This document shows, piece by piece, positions 55,663-64,000 of a DNA stretch of 64,000 nucleotides (position 1 is the first letter of the stretch; every line of letters begins with the position of its first letter). Below the pieces are notes generated by a model, which did not search any database, was not told the origin of the DNA, and saw only the letters and a list, made by a program, of their open reading frames with translations. The stretch is from Terriglobia bacterium. GTDB lineage: Bacteria > Acidobacteriota > Terriglobia > Acidiferrales > UBA7541. Where the stretch lies: contig JAIQEW010000001.1 in the NCBI GenBank assembly GCA_020073605.1, forward strand, positions 372,001 to 436,000, given 5' to 3'. Both the position numbers and the translations under genes were made by a program.

Positions 55663-56666
55663 CGCCGCGACGCATCGCGTGGGTTTGCGCAGGATTGTTC
55701 GGCGTGCTGTTCGTGGCGTGCGTCATCTCGCTGCGCCTGGGCGCATATCCGATTTCGGTGCGCGACATCGTGACGACGCTCTTCCAGGGCGCGATCGGCC
55801 GATGGGACGACATCCCGGGGGGGCTTAAATCGATTGTGTGGGAGATCCGGCTGCCGCGGATCATGCTGGGGATTTTGGTTGGCGCGTCGCTTTCGACCGC
55901 GGGCGCGGGTTTTCAGGCACTGCTGCGGAATCCGCTGGCGGATCCGTACGTCCTGGGAGTATCGAGCGGGGCGGCGCTGGGCGCGATCGTCAGCTTGATC
56001 GTGGCGCCGCACGCCGCGGGCGCGATTCAAGTGGCGGCATTCATCGGAGCGGCGGGCACGATTGCGGCGGTGTATTTTCTCGGGCGGCGCGGCGGGCAGC
56101 TCGACAGCGCCACGCTGCTGCTCGCGGGAATCGTCGCCGCGTCATTTCTATCGGCGATCATCATGTTCCTGATGACGACGCTCAGCGGGCGCGACCTGCG
56201 CGGCATGGCGTTCTGGCTGATGGGCGATCTTGCGTCGCAACCGTCGGTCAATTCGGCGTGGTTGTATCTGCTTCTGCTCATCGGCGCGGGATCGATCTAC
56301 ACCACTTCGTCCGACTTGAACCTGATTCTCACGGGCGAGCAGGAGGCGCGGCACCTGGGCGTGAACGTAAATCGCGTGAAGCTCGTTGTATATGTCGCGG
56401 CGTCGATGCTGACGGGGCTCGCCGTGTCGGTGAGCGGCGCGATCGGGTACGTGGGGCTGCTCGTGCCTCACCTGATGCGGATGATGTTCGGCACCGATTA
56501 CCGGCTGCTGATACCGACCTCCGCGCTCGGCGGAGCGATTCTGATCGTGGTGGCGGACACCGTGGCGCGCACCGCCGTGGCTCCCACCGAATTGCCGGTG
56601 GGCGCGATGACGGCGCTCGTGGGTGCGCCCGTTTTCATCTATCTCATGCGGCGGAGGGTGCGATGA
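55650..56666 (+). CDS. btuC: Cobalamin ABC transporter permease (FecCD/BtuC family)
   Basis: Inner-membrane permease of 338 residues, about ten helices. Family segments are VWEIRLPRIMLGILVGASLS, FQALLRNPLADPYVLGVSSG and the coupling region GAIGYVGLLVPHLMRMMFG. The GTG at 55650 has GGGAGG eight bases upstream and overlaps the btuF end by 13 bases; a longer in-frame extension to 55437 runs through btuF and is not credible. The stop overlaps btuD (ATGA). Confidence 0.93.
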   Translation: MRPLTPRRIAWVCAGLFGVLFVACVISLRLGAYPISVRDIVTTLFQGAIGRWDDIPGGLKSIVWEIRLPRIMLGILVGASLSTAGAGFQALLRNPLADPYVLGVSSGAALGAIVSLIVAPHAAGAIQVAAFIGAAGTIAAVYFLGRRGGQLDSATLLLAGIVAASFLSAIIMFLMTTLSGRDLRGMAFWLMGDLASQPSVNSAWLYLLLLIGAGSIYTTSSDLNLILTGEQEARHLGVNVNRVKLVVYVAASMLTGLAVSVSGAIGYVGLLVPHLMRMMFGTDYRLLIPTSALGGAILIVVADTVARTAVAPTELPVGAMTALVGAPVFIYLMRRRVR

Positions 56667-57526
56667 GCGAGATCGCGGACAGCGCAGCGCAGGCCGCGTC
56701 GCCGGCGATCGCAAGCCCGAGGACCGCGGGCGTGCGCCTGAAAGTCGAGCAAGCGAGCTTTGCTTATGCGGCGACGGACCGGTCGGCGCCGAAGTTCACG
56801 CTGGGCCCCACGAGTTTTGAAGCGCAACAGCAAGAGCTCGTGGCGATCCTCGGCCCAAACGCCAGCGGAAAATCGACGCTGCTGGGGCTGCTCGCGGGAC
56901 TCGCGCGGCCACTTTCGGGGCGCATCGAAGTGGACGGGACGGAGGTCAGCCTGCTCGATCTGCGGACGCGCGCGCAGCGAATCGCGCTCGTGCAGCAGGA
57001 AAGCGAGCTACTGTTTCCGCTGCGCGTGTGGGAATACGTCTTGCAGGGGCGCTATCCCTACGGGCGGCGGCTGCGCTTCGAATCGGCGGAGGATTGCCTG
57101 CTCGCCGGAAACGCGCTGGCGCAGGTGGGCGCGGACGCGCTGCGCGACCGCTGGATGGATCAGCTTTCGGGAGGCGAGAAGCAGCGCGTGATTCTGGCGC
57201 GGGCTCTCGCGCAGCAGCCGTCGCTGCTGCTGCTCGATGAGCCGACGCAGCATCTCGACATCGGCGGCAAGGTGGAACTGCTGCGGCGCCTGCGGCGGCT
57301 GGCGGACGAGAGCCGCTACACGGTGCTGGTGGTGACGCACGAGCTCAATTTGGCCGCGGAGTTTTGCGACCGCATCGTGCTGCTCCACAAGGGCAAGTGC
57401 CTGCGCGTGGGAACGCCCGCGGAGGTGTACGAACGCGAGATGCTGGAGGAAGTGTTCGAGGCGCCGCTCGAAGTGGAGATGCGAGCGGGCGGGCGGCCGC
57501 GCGTGATTCTGCGAGGGAATTACTGA
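56663..57526 (+). CDS. btuD: Cobalamin ABC transporter ATP-binding protein
   Basis: ABC ATPase of 287 residues: Walker A GPNASGKST, Q-loop LVQQESELLFP, signature LSGGEKQR, Walker B LLLLDEPTQHLDIGG and the switch His in VVTHELN. About 40 N-terminal residues precede the ATPase core. It powers B12 import with BtuC and BtuF. Its start overlaps the btuC stop by four bases. Confidence 0.94.
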   Translation: MSEIADSAAQAASPAIASPRTAGVRLKVEQASFAYAATDRSAPKFTLGPTSFEAQQQELVAILGPNASGKSTLLGLLAGLARPLSGRIEVDGTEVSLLDLRTRAQRIALVQQESELLFPLRVWEYVLQGRYPYGRRLRFESAEDCLLAGNALAQVGADALRDRWMDQLSGGEKQRVILARALAQQPSLLLLDEPTQHLDIGGKVELLRRLRRLADESRYTVLVVTHELNLAAEFCDRIVLLHKGKCLRVGTPAEVYEREMLEEVFEAPLEVEMRAGGRPRVILRGNY

Positions 57527-57625
57527 ACACGCGGAAGTTCTAACGCACGACTTCGCGGAGGCGCCTGTTGGGCCTTCCGCAAGCGGTGACGCCGGCAATT
57601 GCGGCGCGCCGTCCATAATCACCAG

Positions 57626-57812
57626 AGACTCCGCGCACGGGAAGACGGTGAAAAGCCGTCGCCGCCGCGCGACTGTATGGCGGAGAGTTTTTCGACGCGC
57701 GCCACTGCCCCGGGCAGCGAATCGCTTCTGATTCGACACCGGGATGGGAAGGCCGCGATCGAGTCCCGAACTTTTCGGGACAATCCGCCAAGCCAGGAGA
57801 CCGGCGGAGTCT
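57626..57812 (+). promoter_or_regulatory. Cobalamin riboswitch 2 (upstream of the TonB receptor)
   Basis: A second cobalamin aptamer. A perfect outer helix pairs GACTCCGC (57627-57634) with GCGGAGTC (57804-57811). Conserved blocks are ACGGGAAGACGGTGAAAA, CGCGACTGTA, GCCACTG (B12 box) and CCAAGCCAGGAGACCGGC. An extra GTCCCGAA/TTCGGGAC hairpin (about 57764-57782) extends one arm. A TTCCGGCAAGCCGGAA hairpin (57826-57841) follows before the ribosome site, with no T-run, so control may be translational. Confidence 0.9.
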
Positions 57813-57890
57813 CAATCCTGATTCGTTCCGGCAAGCCGGAATTCATTGGGACAACCTTCAGCTCCCGCGCGAGAGGGAGAGGAGGAAACG

Positions 57891-60170
57891 ATGAGACCGC
57901 GATTTTCCCTTCCTTTGCTTTTGATCCTGCCGTTGATGTTCGCGAGTTTAACCTGTGCACAGACACCCAGTTCGTCCCACGGCGCGACGATACAGGGAAC
58001 CGTATACGACCCGGACGGCCGCGCTGTTTCGGGCGCCGAAGTCAGCCTGCTCAGTTCACTGGTTGCAGTGGCGGAAACGCGGAGCGACTCGCGCGGCGAG
58101 TACCGGTTCGAGGATCTTCGCAGCGGAACATTCACTGTCGCTGCAAATGTACCGGGGCTCACCAGCGTCTCGGCTGAAATCAGACTGCAAGCGACGGACA
58201 CAGCGACGGCGGACGTTCACCTCAAGCTCAGCGCCGTGCAAGAGCACGTAGTCGTATCCGCGTCGCTGGGAGGCGCTCTCGCGCCGCAAATCGGTTCTGC
58301 GGTGACGGTCGTGAGCCGGGAGGAGATTGAAAATCAAGGCACCGAGACCGTGGCCGATGCGCTGCGAAACGTTCCCGGCGTGGCGATTAACCGAATCGGG
58401 CAACAGGGCGCCGTCACGAGCGCCTTCATTCGCGGCGGAAATTCAAACTACAACCTGGTGATGATCGACGGGATTCCGCTGAACGATTTTGGAGGCGGGT
58501 TCGATCTCGCTCCGCTGCCGACCGACGGCGTGGGCCAGGTGGAACTGACGCGCGGGCCGCAAAGCGCGCTCTATGGGTCGAATGCCGTCGCCGGCGTGAT
58601 CAATGTGGTGAGCATCCAGGGCGAGGACACGCCGCATTTCAGTTTCGCCGGGGAGGGCGGCAGCTATGACACGTGGCGCATCACCACGGGAGGAGCGGGC
58701 CTGACGGGTGGATTGAGCTGGGCTTACAATCTGTCGCGGATCAGTACGCAGGGAGTGAGACCGCACGACACCTACCGGAACCAGACTTCGTTCGTGAGCC
58801 TGGGTTATTCGCGCAGCCCCCGGCGCAAATTCATCGTGCATTTCTTCGGCGATGCCGGGCGCGCGGAAAGTCCCGGGCCTTTCGGCTCCGACCCCGATGG
58901 TCTCTACCCGGGAATCGACGCATCCGCATTGACGCAAAAACAAGACTTGTTCGGCTATCAAGCAAATTACACGGAGCAGTTTTCGAGCCGCTTTCAGCAA
59001 GTGTCAACGGTGAGCGTCTCAACCGACCAGTTCTCGTTTCCCACTTTCGGTTCCTTCACCAAGAATTGGCGGCTGGCGGCAAACACACGGAGCGAAATCG
59101 CGCTGACGGCCAAGGATGTGTTCGTCGCCGGGTTCGAGTACGACCGCGAGCAGTTCAAGAACACCTACGTGGCCGATCCGGCCGGCGTCCCGTTCGATCT
59201 GCCGCGCGATAACTTCGCCTTCTTCGCCGAAAATCGCTGGAATGCCGGGGACCGCTGGTTTCTCACGACCGGCGTGCGCGCCGACAACATTCGGACCGGG
59301 AGCCTGCCGCCGGACGGCTTCGGATCACGACCGTTTATACCAGCGACCTCGGTGACACAGGTGGACCCGCGCATATCGGTAGCCTACCTCGCGCGGCAAG
59401 CGAGCAGCGGCCTGATGGGCATCACGCGAATCCACGGGAGCTTCGGAACGGGGATTCGCCCGCCGGACGGATTCGAGCTTGGATTTACGGACAATCCGCA
59501 ACTGAAGCCGGAAAAGAGCATCAGCGTCGATGGGGGCGTCGAACAGCGCTTTTTGGAGGACAAGGCCGTAATCGACGTGACCTATTTTTACAATCGCTTC
59601 AAAGATCAGATCGTCACGCTGGGCGGATCGTTTACGGACCTGAGCACGTTTTCATCGGCGAATCTGGCGAAGTCGCGCGCCTACGGGATTGAAAGCAGCC
59701 TGCGGCTTCGCCCAATTCGTTCGCTGGAGATCATGGGGGAATACACGTGGCTCAACACGGCGATCCTGGCTCTGGACGGAACGACGGGCGTGCAGCCGCC
59801 CTTCGTGGTTGGCCAGCCATTGATCCACCGGCCGCGCAGCTCGGCCGGCTACGATGTCACCTGGACGCACGGCCGCTGGATGCTTAATTCCAATGCCTCG
59901 ATTCGTGGCGCGGTCCTCGATCTCGAGCCCAACCTCGGCAGTTTTGCGTGCACGCTCGGCATGCAATGCTTGTTTCGAAACAAGGGCTACGTGGACGCGA
60001 ACGCCGGCTTCGCCTACAGACTGCCGCGCGGATTCGAGATCTTCGGGCGGCTGAACAATTTCCTCAACCAGAAGTACGAGGAATCGCTCGGCTACCCGGC
60101 GCTGCATCTGAACTTTGTCTCGGGAATCAAGTTCGGCTTTCCGGCAGGGCGCAATCCATCGGCTCGCTAG
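57891..60170 (+). CDS. btuB: TonB-dependent outer-membrane receptor, probable cobalamin receptor (BtuB-like)
   Basis: Outer-membrane transporter of 759 residues. Signal peptide about 1-24. A carboxypeptidase-regulatory-like domain (about 30-105, IQGTVYDPDGRAVSGAEVSL) precedes the plug (VTVVSREEIENQGTETVADA, then RGPQSALYGSNAVAGVINVV) and a 22-strand barrel ending in a C-terminal aromatic-rich strand. The ATG at 57891 has GGAGGAAACG upstream. The cobalamin riboswitch and the btuFCD operon directly upstream support B12 as substrate; the extra N-terminal domain is common in Acidobacteria and Bacteroidetes. Confidence 0.9.
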   Translation: MRPRFSLPLLLILPLMFASLTCAQTPSSSHGATIQGTVYDPDGRAVSGAEVSLLSSLVAVAETRSDSRGEYRFEDLRSGTFTVAANVPGLTSVSAEIRLQATDTATADVHLKLSAVQEHVVVSASLGGALAPQIGSAVTVVSREEIENQGTETVADALRNVPGVAINRIGQQGAVTSAFIRGGNSNYNLVMIDGIPLNDFGGGFDLAPLPTDGVGQVELTRGPQSALYGSNAVAGVINVVSIQGEDTPHFSFAGEGGSYDTWRITTGGAGLTGGLSWAYNLSRISTQGVRPHDTYRNQTSFVSLGYSRSPRRKFIVHFFGDAGRAESPGPFGSDPDGLYPGIDASALTQKQDLFGYQANYTEQFSSRFQQVSTVSVSTDQFSFPTFGSFTKNWRLAANTRSEIALTAKDVFVAGFEYDREQFKNTYVADPAGVPFDLPRDNFAFFAENRWNAGDRWFLTTGVRADNIRTGSLPPDGFGSRPFIPATSVTQVDPRISVAYLARQASSGLMGITRIHGSFGTGIRPPDGFELGFTDNPQLKPEKSISVDGGVEQRFLEDKAVIDVTYFYNRFKDQIVTLGGSFTDLSTFSSANLAKSRAYGIESSLRLRPIRSLEIMGEYTWLNTAILALDGTTGVQPPFVVGQPLIHRPRSSAGYDVTWTHGRWMLNSNASIRGAVLDLEPNLGSFACTLGMQCLFRNKGYVDANAGFAYRLPRGFEIFGRLNNFLNQKYEESLGYPALHLNFVSGIKFGFPAGRNPSAR

Positions 60171-60239
60171 CCGGACTCGGAATGTGAAAGCGCGGCGGAG
60201 CGTGCGCGCGGGAGTGGATGCTATAATTCCGCTCTTGCC

Positions 60240-61724
60240 ATGAGCCGAACCGCACAAGAAGCGCCGGCGCCACCGGAAGCGCTGGCGCGCTACGAGGCCG
60301 TGATCGGGTTGGAGGTGCACGCGCAGCTTCAGACGCTGACGAAAGCGTTCTGCGGGTGCTCGACGAAGTTCGGCGGAGCGCCGAATTCGAACACGTGTCC
60401 CGTGTGCCTGGGCCTGCCGGGGGCGCTGCCGGTGCTGAATCGCAGGGCGCTGGAGCTGGCCCTGCGCGCGTCGATGGCGATCGGATGCAAGATTCAGGAA
60501 CGGTCGCGCTTCGCCCGCAAGAACTACTTCTACCCCGACCTGCCGAAGGGCTACCAAATTTCGATGTATGAGCTGCCGCTTGCGATTGAGGGATCGATCG
60601 AAATCGAAGTCGAGGGAGAAAAGAAACGCATCGGCATCACGCGCCTGCACATGGAAGACGACGCGGGGAAAAGCCTGCACGAGGGATTTCCGGATGCCGA
60701 GCAATGGAGCCACATCGATTTCAACCGCTGCGGAGTGCCGCTGATCGAGATCGTATCGGAGCCGGACCTGCGGACCCCCGCCGAGGCCTACGCGTACCTG
60801 AACACGCTCAAGCAGATCCTGGAATACACGGAAGTGAGCGACTGCAACATGGAGGAAGGCTCGCTGCGGTGCGATGCGAACGTGAGCGTGCGGCTGCGCG
60901 GCGCTCCGAAATTCGGCACGAAGGCGGAAGTGAAGAATCTGAACTCATTCCGCTACCTTTCGCACGCGCTCGAGTACGAAATCGAGCGGCAGATCGGAAT
61001 CCTCGAATCGGGCGGAAAGATTGTGCAGGAGACGCGGCTGTGGAACGTCGCCGCGGGGCGCACCGAGCCGATGCGTTCGAAGGAATTCGCGCACGACTAC
61101 CGGTATTTCCCCGATCCCGACCTGCTGCCCGTTTCCATTTCCGCGGCGGCCATCGAGGAAGTGCGCCTCTCGATGCCGGAACTGCCGGATGCGAAGGTGG
61201 CGCGTTTTCTGCGCGACTACGGTATCACGTCCTACGATGCGGGCGTCCTGACGGCCACGCGGGCGCTGGCGGACTACTTCGAAGCCGCCGTGAAGGCAGG
61301 GGCCCCGGCGAAGGCAGCGGCCAACTGGATATCGGTCGAGCTGCTGCGGCGGCTCAACGACGCCGGGAAAGAGATTGCGGAGTGTCCGGTTGCGCCGGCG
61401 GCGCTCGCCGAACTGCTCGGAAAAATCGAGAAGGGCGAGATCACCGCCGCGAGCGGAAAGAAAGTGTTCGCGACGATGTTCGAGACCGGAAAGCGCGCCG
61501 CGGAGATCATCGCTGCCGAAGGGCTGGCGCAGATCACGGACACGAGCGCGATCGAAAAGATCGCGCGAGCGGTGGTTGCGAAGAGCCCCGACAACGTCGC
61601 CAAATACCGCTCGGGCAACGAAGGCGTGTTCAAGTTTTTTGTCGGACAGGTGATGCGCGAGACGCGCGGGCAGGCCAATCCGCAACTCGTGAACGAAATC
61701 GTGAAACGCGTGCTGGCCGAATAG
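60240..61724 (+). CDS. gatB: Asp-tRNA(Asn)/Glu-tRNA(Gln) amidotransferase subunit B
   Basis: Subunit B of GatCAB, 494 residues, binds misacylated tRNA and phosphorylates its acyl group. Motifs are YEAVIGLEVHAQLQTLTKAF, CGCSTKFGGAPNSNTCPVCLG (zinc and kinase region), RKNYFYPDLPKGYQIS and the C-terminal YqeY-like tail (GQVMRETRGQANPQLVNEIV). gatA and gatC are not adjacent. The ATG at 60240 begins 69 bases after btuB. Confidence 0.97.
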   Translation: MSRTAQEAPAPPEALARYEAVIGLEVHAQLQTLTKAFCGCSTKFGGAPNSNTCPVCLGLPGALPVLNRRALELALRASMAIGCKIQERSRFARKNYFYPDLPKGYQISMYELPLAIEGSIEIEVEGEKKRIGITRLHMEDDAGKSLHEGFPDAEQWSHIDFNRCGVPLIEIVSEPDLRTPAEAYAYLNTLKQILEYTEVSDCNMEEGSLRCDANVSVRLRGAPKFGTKAEVKNLNSFRYLSHALEYEIERQIGILESGGKIVQETRLWNVAAGRTEPMRSKEFAHDYRYFPDPDLLPVSISAAAIEEVRLSMPELPDAKVARFLRDYGITSYDAGVLTATRALADYFEAAVKAGAPAKAAANWISVELLRRLNDAGKEIAECPVAPAALAELLGKIEKGEITAASGKKVFATMFETGKRAAEIIAAEGLAQITDTSAIEKIARAVVAKSPDNVAKYRSGNEGVFKFFVGQVMRETRGQANPQLVNEIVKRVLAE

Positions 61725-61750
61725 TTCGAGCGGGCAGCGGAGGAGCAAAC

Positions 61751-62212
61751 GTGGTCAAAGAAGGCGACAAGGCTCCCGATTTTCGCTCGACGGCCGACGA
61801 TGGCCGCACCGTATCGCTTGCGGACTACCGCGGCCGAAACCTCGTCCTGTACTTTTACCCCAAGGCCAACACGACCGGATGCACGCACGAGGCGGTCGAA
61901 TTCAGCAGCGCGCTCGAGCAGTTTCGCTCGAGCAAGACGGACGTGGTGGGCTGTAGCGGAGACTCCGTGGAAGCACAGGCGAAGTTCAAAGCCCGATACA
62001 AAATCAGTTTCCCGCTGCTCGCGGATACGAAGTTCGACGTGATCGAAGCTTACGGTGCGCGGCGGATGAAGACCTTCTTCGGGAAATCTTTCCTCGGAAT
62101 CGTGCGATCGACCTTCTGGATCGGCCCGGACGGTAAGATCAAGAAGGTCTGGGAAAAGGTGACGCCGAAGGGCCACGCCGCGGAAGTGCTCGCCGCGATT
62201 CGAGGAAGCTGA
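61751..62212 (+). CDS. bcp: Thioredoxin-dependent peroxiredoxin (BCP/PrxQ type)
   Basis: Peroxide reductase of 153 residues. The peroxidatic Cys44 is in YPKANTTGCTHEA. The resolving Cys usually found five residues later is Val49 here; another Cys is at 68 in VVGCSGDS. It may therefore work as a 1-Cys enzyme or use Cys68. The GTG at 61751 follows GGAGGAG-like sequence, 26 bases after gatB, and is likely co-transcribed with it. A much longer in-frame extension overlaps gatB and is rejected. Confidence 0.92.
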   Translation: MVKEGDKAPDFRSTADDGRTVSLADYRGRNLVLYFYPKANTTGCTHEAVEFSSALEQFRSSKTDVVGCSGDSVEAQAKFKARYKISFPLLADTKFDVIEAYGARRMKTFFGKSFLGIVRSTFWIGPDGKIKKVWEKVTPKGHAAEVLAAIRGS

Positions 62213-62248
62213 AGAATTTTCCGCGGACCACGCAGCCCCGTGCCGCGC

Positions 62249-62446
62249 TCACTCGACCGGTTTGCCGCGACGCCCACCGATCAACCACACCGGGGCAACA
62301 CCCAAACACATCCCGGAGGCGACGAGCTGCACGATATCGACCGCGCGCAACGCGTGCGCCGCGGGCCTCTCGATCAGTTCGAAAATTCCGACCAAGCCGG
62401 CGAGCACGAGGACGAAGGGCAATGCGATTTTGCTGCGTGCCGCCAT
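62249..62446 (-). CDS. Small two-helix membrane protein
   Basis: A 65-residue protein with hydrophobic segments IALPFVLVLAGLVGIFELI and IVQLVASGMCLGVAPVWLIG and a basic C-terminal end. It lies 90 bases downstream of panC on the same strand. No family is recognised; the composition and ATG start make it a plausible real gene. Confidence 0.55.
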   Translation of the reverse strand: MAARSKIALPFVLVLAGLVGIFELIERPAAHALRAVDIVQLVASGMCLGVAPVWLIGGRRGKPVE

Positions 62447-62536
62447 GGAGTCCTCCGAGGAACGAATCGCTCAGCGCCGCTTGGGGGCGAGAGTATGGCA
62501 GCCACGTCGTGGTGTCAACGTCCGGAGGCGGCTTCG

Positions 62537-63409
62537 CTAGAGCGTCACGGTGAAGGAATCGCCGGCCTGTTCGATGAGGGCATTGTCGATTAAACGTGTA
62601 TTGCCGACGCGAGCCGCAAGGAGGACGTAGCAGGCTTTTCGCAGCGCCATGACCGGCTCGAGCGTGTCCGCGTCCACAATCTCCGCGTAGTCGCGCGACA
62701 CGGCCGGCTCGGCGTCGAGCACGCGGCGCAAAGATGCAAGCAAGCGCGTGGCGTTGCGCTCGCCGGTGGAGACTTCGCGGCGGACGGCTTCGAGCGAGCG
62801 ATAGAGCACGCCAGCCGCGCGACGGTCGCCTTCCTTCAAGTAGGCGTTGCGCGAGGACATCGCGAGGCCGTCCGGCTCGCGCACGATCGGGCAAACAACG
62901 ATCGTTGCGTCGAGGTTAAGGTCGGCGGACATCTGCTGAATGATGCGGACCTGCTGCGCGTCCTTGCGGCCGAAAAAGGCGAAGCGAGGCTGGACGATTT
63001 CCAGGAGCTTCAGCACGACCGTGGTGACGCCGCGGAAATGGCCCGGCCGCGAGCGCCCTTCCAGCGTGTCGCCCAGGCCGTCGACCGTGACCGCCGTGCG
63101 GAATCCGGGCGGATAGATTTCGTCGGGCGGCGGCGCGAACACATAGTCCACGCGGAGATTTTCGAGAGCGGCGCGGTCGGCCTCGAACGCCCGGGGATAT
63201 TTCTGAAAATCCTCAGAGGGGCCGAACTGCTTCGGGTTCACGAAAATCGAAACAACCACGGGCGAGCACTGCTTCTGCGCCTCGCGGACGAGCGAGAGAT
63301 GCCCTTCATGGAGCGCGCCCATCGTGGGCACCAGGCCGAGGATGCGATCGCTGCGGCGCGCCTCCTCCGCCACCTGCTTCATCCACGCAACCGTATGAAT
63401 GATTTCCAT
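62537..63409 (-). CDS. panC: Pantothenate synthetase
   Basis: ATP-dependent ligase of D-pantoate and beta-alanine, 290 residues. Family motifs are GLVPTMGALHEGHLSLV (HIGH-type), SIFVNPKQFGPSEDF, GRSRPGHFRGVTTVV, FGRKDAQQ and the KMSKS-like region DGLAMSSRNAYL. The ATG at 63409 begins at the conserved N-terminus; an upstream in-frame extension would overlap the DinB gene. panB and panD are not adjacent. Confidence 0.96.
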   Translation of the reverse strand: MEIIHTVAWMKQVAEEARRSDRILGLVPTMGALHEGHLSLVREAQKQCSPVVVSIFVNPKQFGPSEDFQKYPRAFEADRAALENLRVDYVFAPPPDEIYPPGFRTAVTVDGLGDTLEGRSRPGHFRGVTTVVLKLLEIVQPRFAFFGRKDAQQVRIIQQMSADLNLDATIVVCPIVREPDGLAMSSRNAYLKEGDRRAAGVLYRSLEAVRREVSTGERNATRLLASLRRVLDAEPAVSRDYAEIVDADTLEPVMALRKACYVLLAARVGNTRLIDNALIEQAGDSFTVTL

Positions 63410-63429
63410 GCGCCGGTGGAAGGGGATCT

Positions 63430-63939
63430 CTACGCGGAGGCCTTCGCGGACTGCTCGCGATAAAAGCCGATGAGGTCCGTCGAGACCGGTTTCGCACCCA
63501 ACTGGCGCAGGAGCGTCGCGATCTGGCCCCGGTGGTACGTGCTGTGGTTCGCGAGATGCTGCAGGCAGGGCCAGAGCGCCTGCGAGATCGGCACGCCGGC
63601 GAGCGTCTTGAACTGGATAGTGCGTTGCAAGTCTTCCGGCGTGAGCGACGCGATGAAGTCGGTGAGGTCGCGCTCGACTTCGGCCCAGCGGCGACGGACG
63701 GATTCGATATCGGGAAAATCTCTTGCGGCAGGAAGACCCGCCGGCACGCGTCCGTGCCAACGCTCGAGCCAGATCCATTCCGCGCCCATGATGTGCACGA
63801 GCGTGTCGCGCACGGAGCCGAAGCTCGAGCTGAGGTCGCGCGTGAACTGTTCCGGCGTGAGCGAGGCGCAGGAGTCGAGGGTGCGGTGATTCGCCCAGGA
63901 GTTGTACTCGTAGAGAGTGCGGAAATCTTGGATGTCCAT
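63430..63939 (-). CDS. DinB family protein
   Basis: A 169-residue four-helix-bundle protein of the DinB/YfiT superfamily. The metal-binding His triad fits LVHIMGAEWIWLERW near residue 49 and HLANHSTYHRGQIATLL near 131-135. Members can be metal-dependent thiol S-transferases; the substrate is unknown. It precedes panC by 20 bases in the same direction, so the two are probably one transcription unit. Confidence 0.92.
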   Translation of the reverse strand: MDIQDFRTLYEYNSWANHRTLDSCASLTPEQFTRDLSSSFGSVRDTLVHIMGAEWIWLERWHGRVPAGLPAARDFPDIESVRRRWAEVERDLTDFIASLTPEDLQRTIQFKTLAGVPISQALWPCLQHLANHSTYHRGQIATLLRQLGAKPVSTDLIGFYREQSAKASA

Positions 63940-64000
63940 TTGCGGCCTCCCCCCCTTTCCGGATCAGATCCGGGTGAGGGATTCTACCTGTTTTTCAGGA

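Noticed and set aside
60704..61750. A longer N-terminus of the peroxiredoxin extending through gatB.
   Set aside because: It overlaps a well-conserved gene and adds Arg-rich, non-homologous sequence; the GTG at 61751 fits the family start.

Overview
The window looks like a chromosomal contig from a high-GC, aerobic, heterotrophic bacterium, most likely a soil Acidobacteriota. This is inferred from gene content, not from a marker-gene tree. The supporting signs are a caa3-type oxidase with the A2-type YSHP motif, a large pro-kumamolisin (S53) protease with a glycine-rich tail, TonB-receptor architecture with an N-terminal carboxypeptidase-regulatory-like domain, many small secreted proteins, DinB and AmmeMemoRadiSam proteins, and many dispersed palindromic repeats between genes. 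No rRNA, tRNA, CRISPR array or transposase was seen.

Layout. 1-2.5 kb: end of a cytochrome c oxidase operon (subunits I, III, IV). 2.6-8.6 kb: an ACP/ketosynthase pair, divergent from a radical SAM protein and followed by MATE and DHA2 exporters. 8.6-14 kb: an aldolase-like DUF6986 protein, an HD-GYP response regulator, fdhD and a secreted phosphoesterase. 14.2-25.5 kb: yebC-ruvC, the S53 protease, amrB, recQ, a methylmalonyl-CoA mutase large subunit and maf. 25.5-34 kb: tatA, selB, then pyrimidine synthesis (pyrF and pyrD on the minus strand, pyrR-pyrB-pyrC on the plus strand) with rlpA, and thiD. 34-43 kb: housekeeping genes (gdhA, serS, a MarR regulator) between two more AT-rich accessory islands. 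One island carries a SIR2-like protein. The other carries four tiny helix-turn-helix genes, a winged-helix/nuclease-like protein and a HEPN-like protein. 43-45 kb: a dense cluster of dispersed repeats. 45-49.2 kb: an exported redox operon (diheme cytochrome c, PQQ-type quinoprotein, and a Tat-exported protein interrupted by an in-frame UGA that I read as selenocysteine). 49-54.4 kb: DUF4197, a 59-residue zinc-finger gene, an alcohol dehydrogenase, a tannase-like protein and a diene-CoA-hydratase-like crotonase. 54.4-60.2 kb: a cobalamin uptake locus (riboswitch, btuF-btuC-btuD, second riboswitch, TonB receptor). 60.2-64 kb: gatB, peroxiredoxin, panC and a DinB protein.

Themes that link loci. 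(1) Selenium: selB, fdhD and the UGA-containing UGSC-type gene lie in one window, so UGA recoding is plausible. (2) Vitamin B12: two cobalamin riboswitches control import genes, and a B12-dependent mutase subunit is encoded nearby. (3) Accessory or defence: the SIR2-like gene and the HTH/HEPN island are the best candidates for uncharacterised systems. (4) Intergenic space is colonised by several families of perfect hairpin repeats, some of which run into coding sequence.
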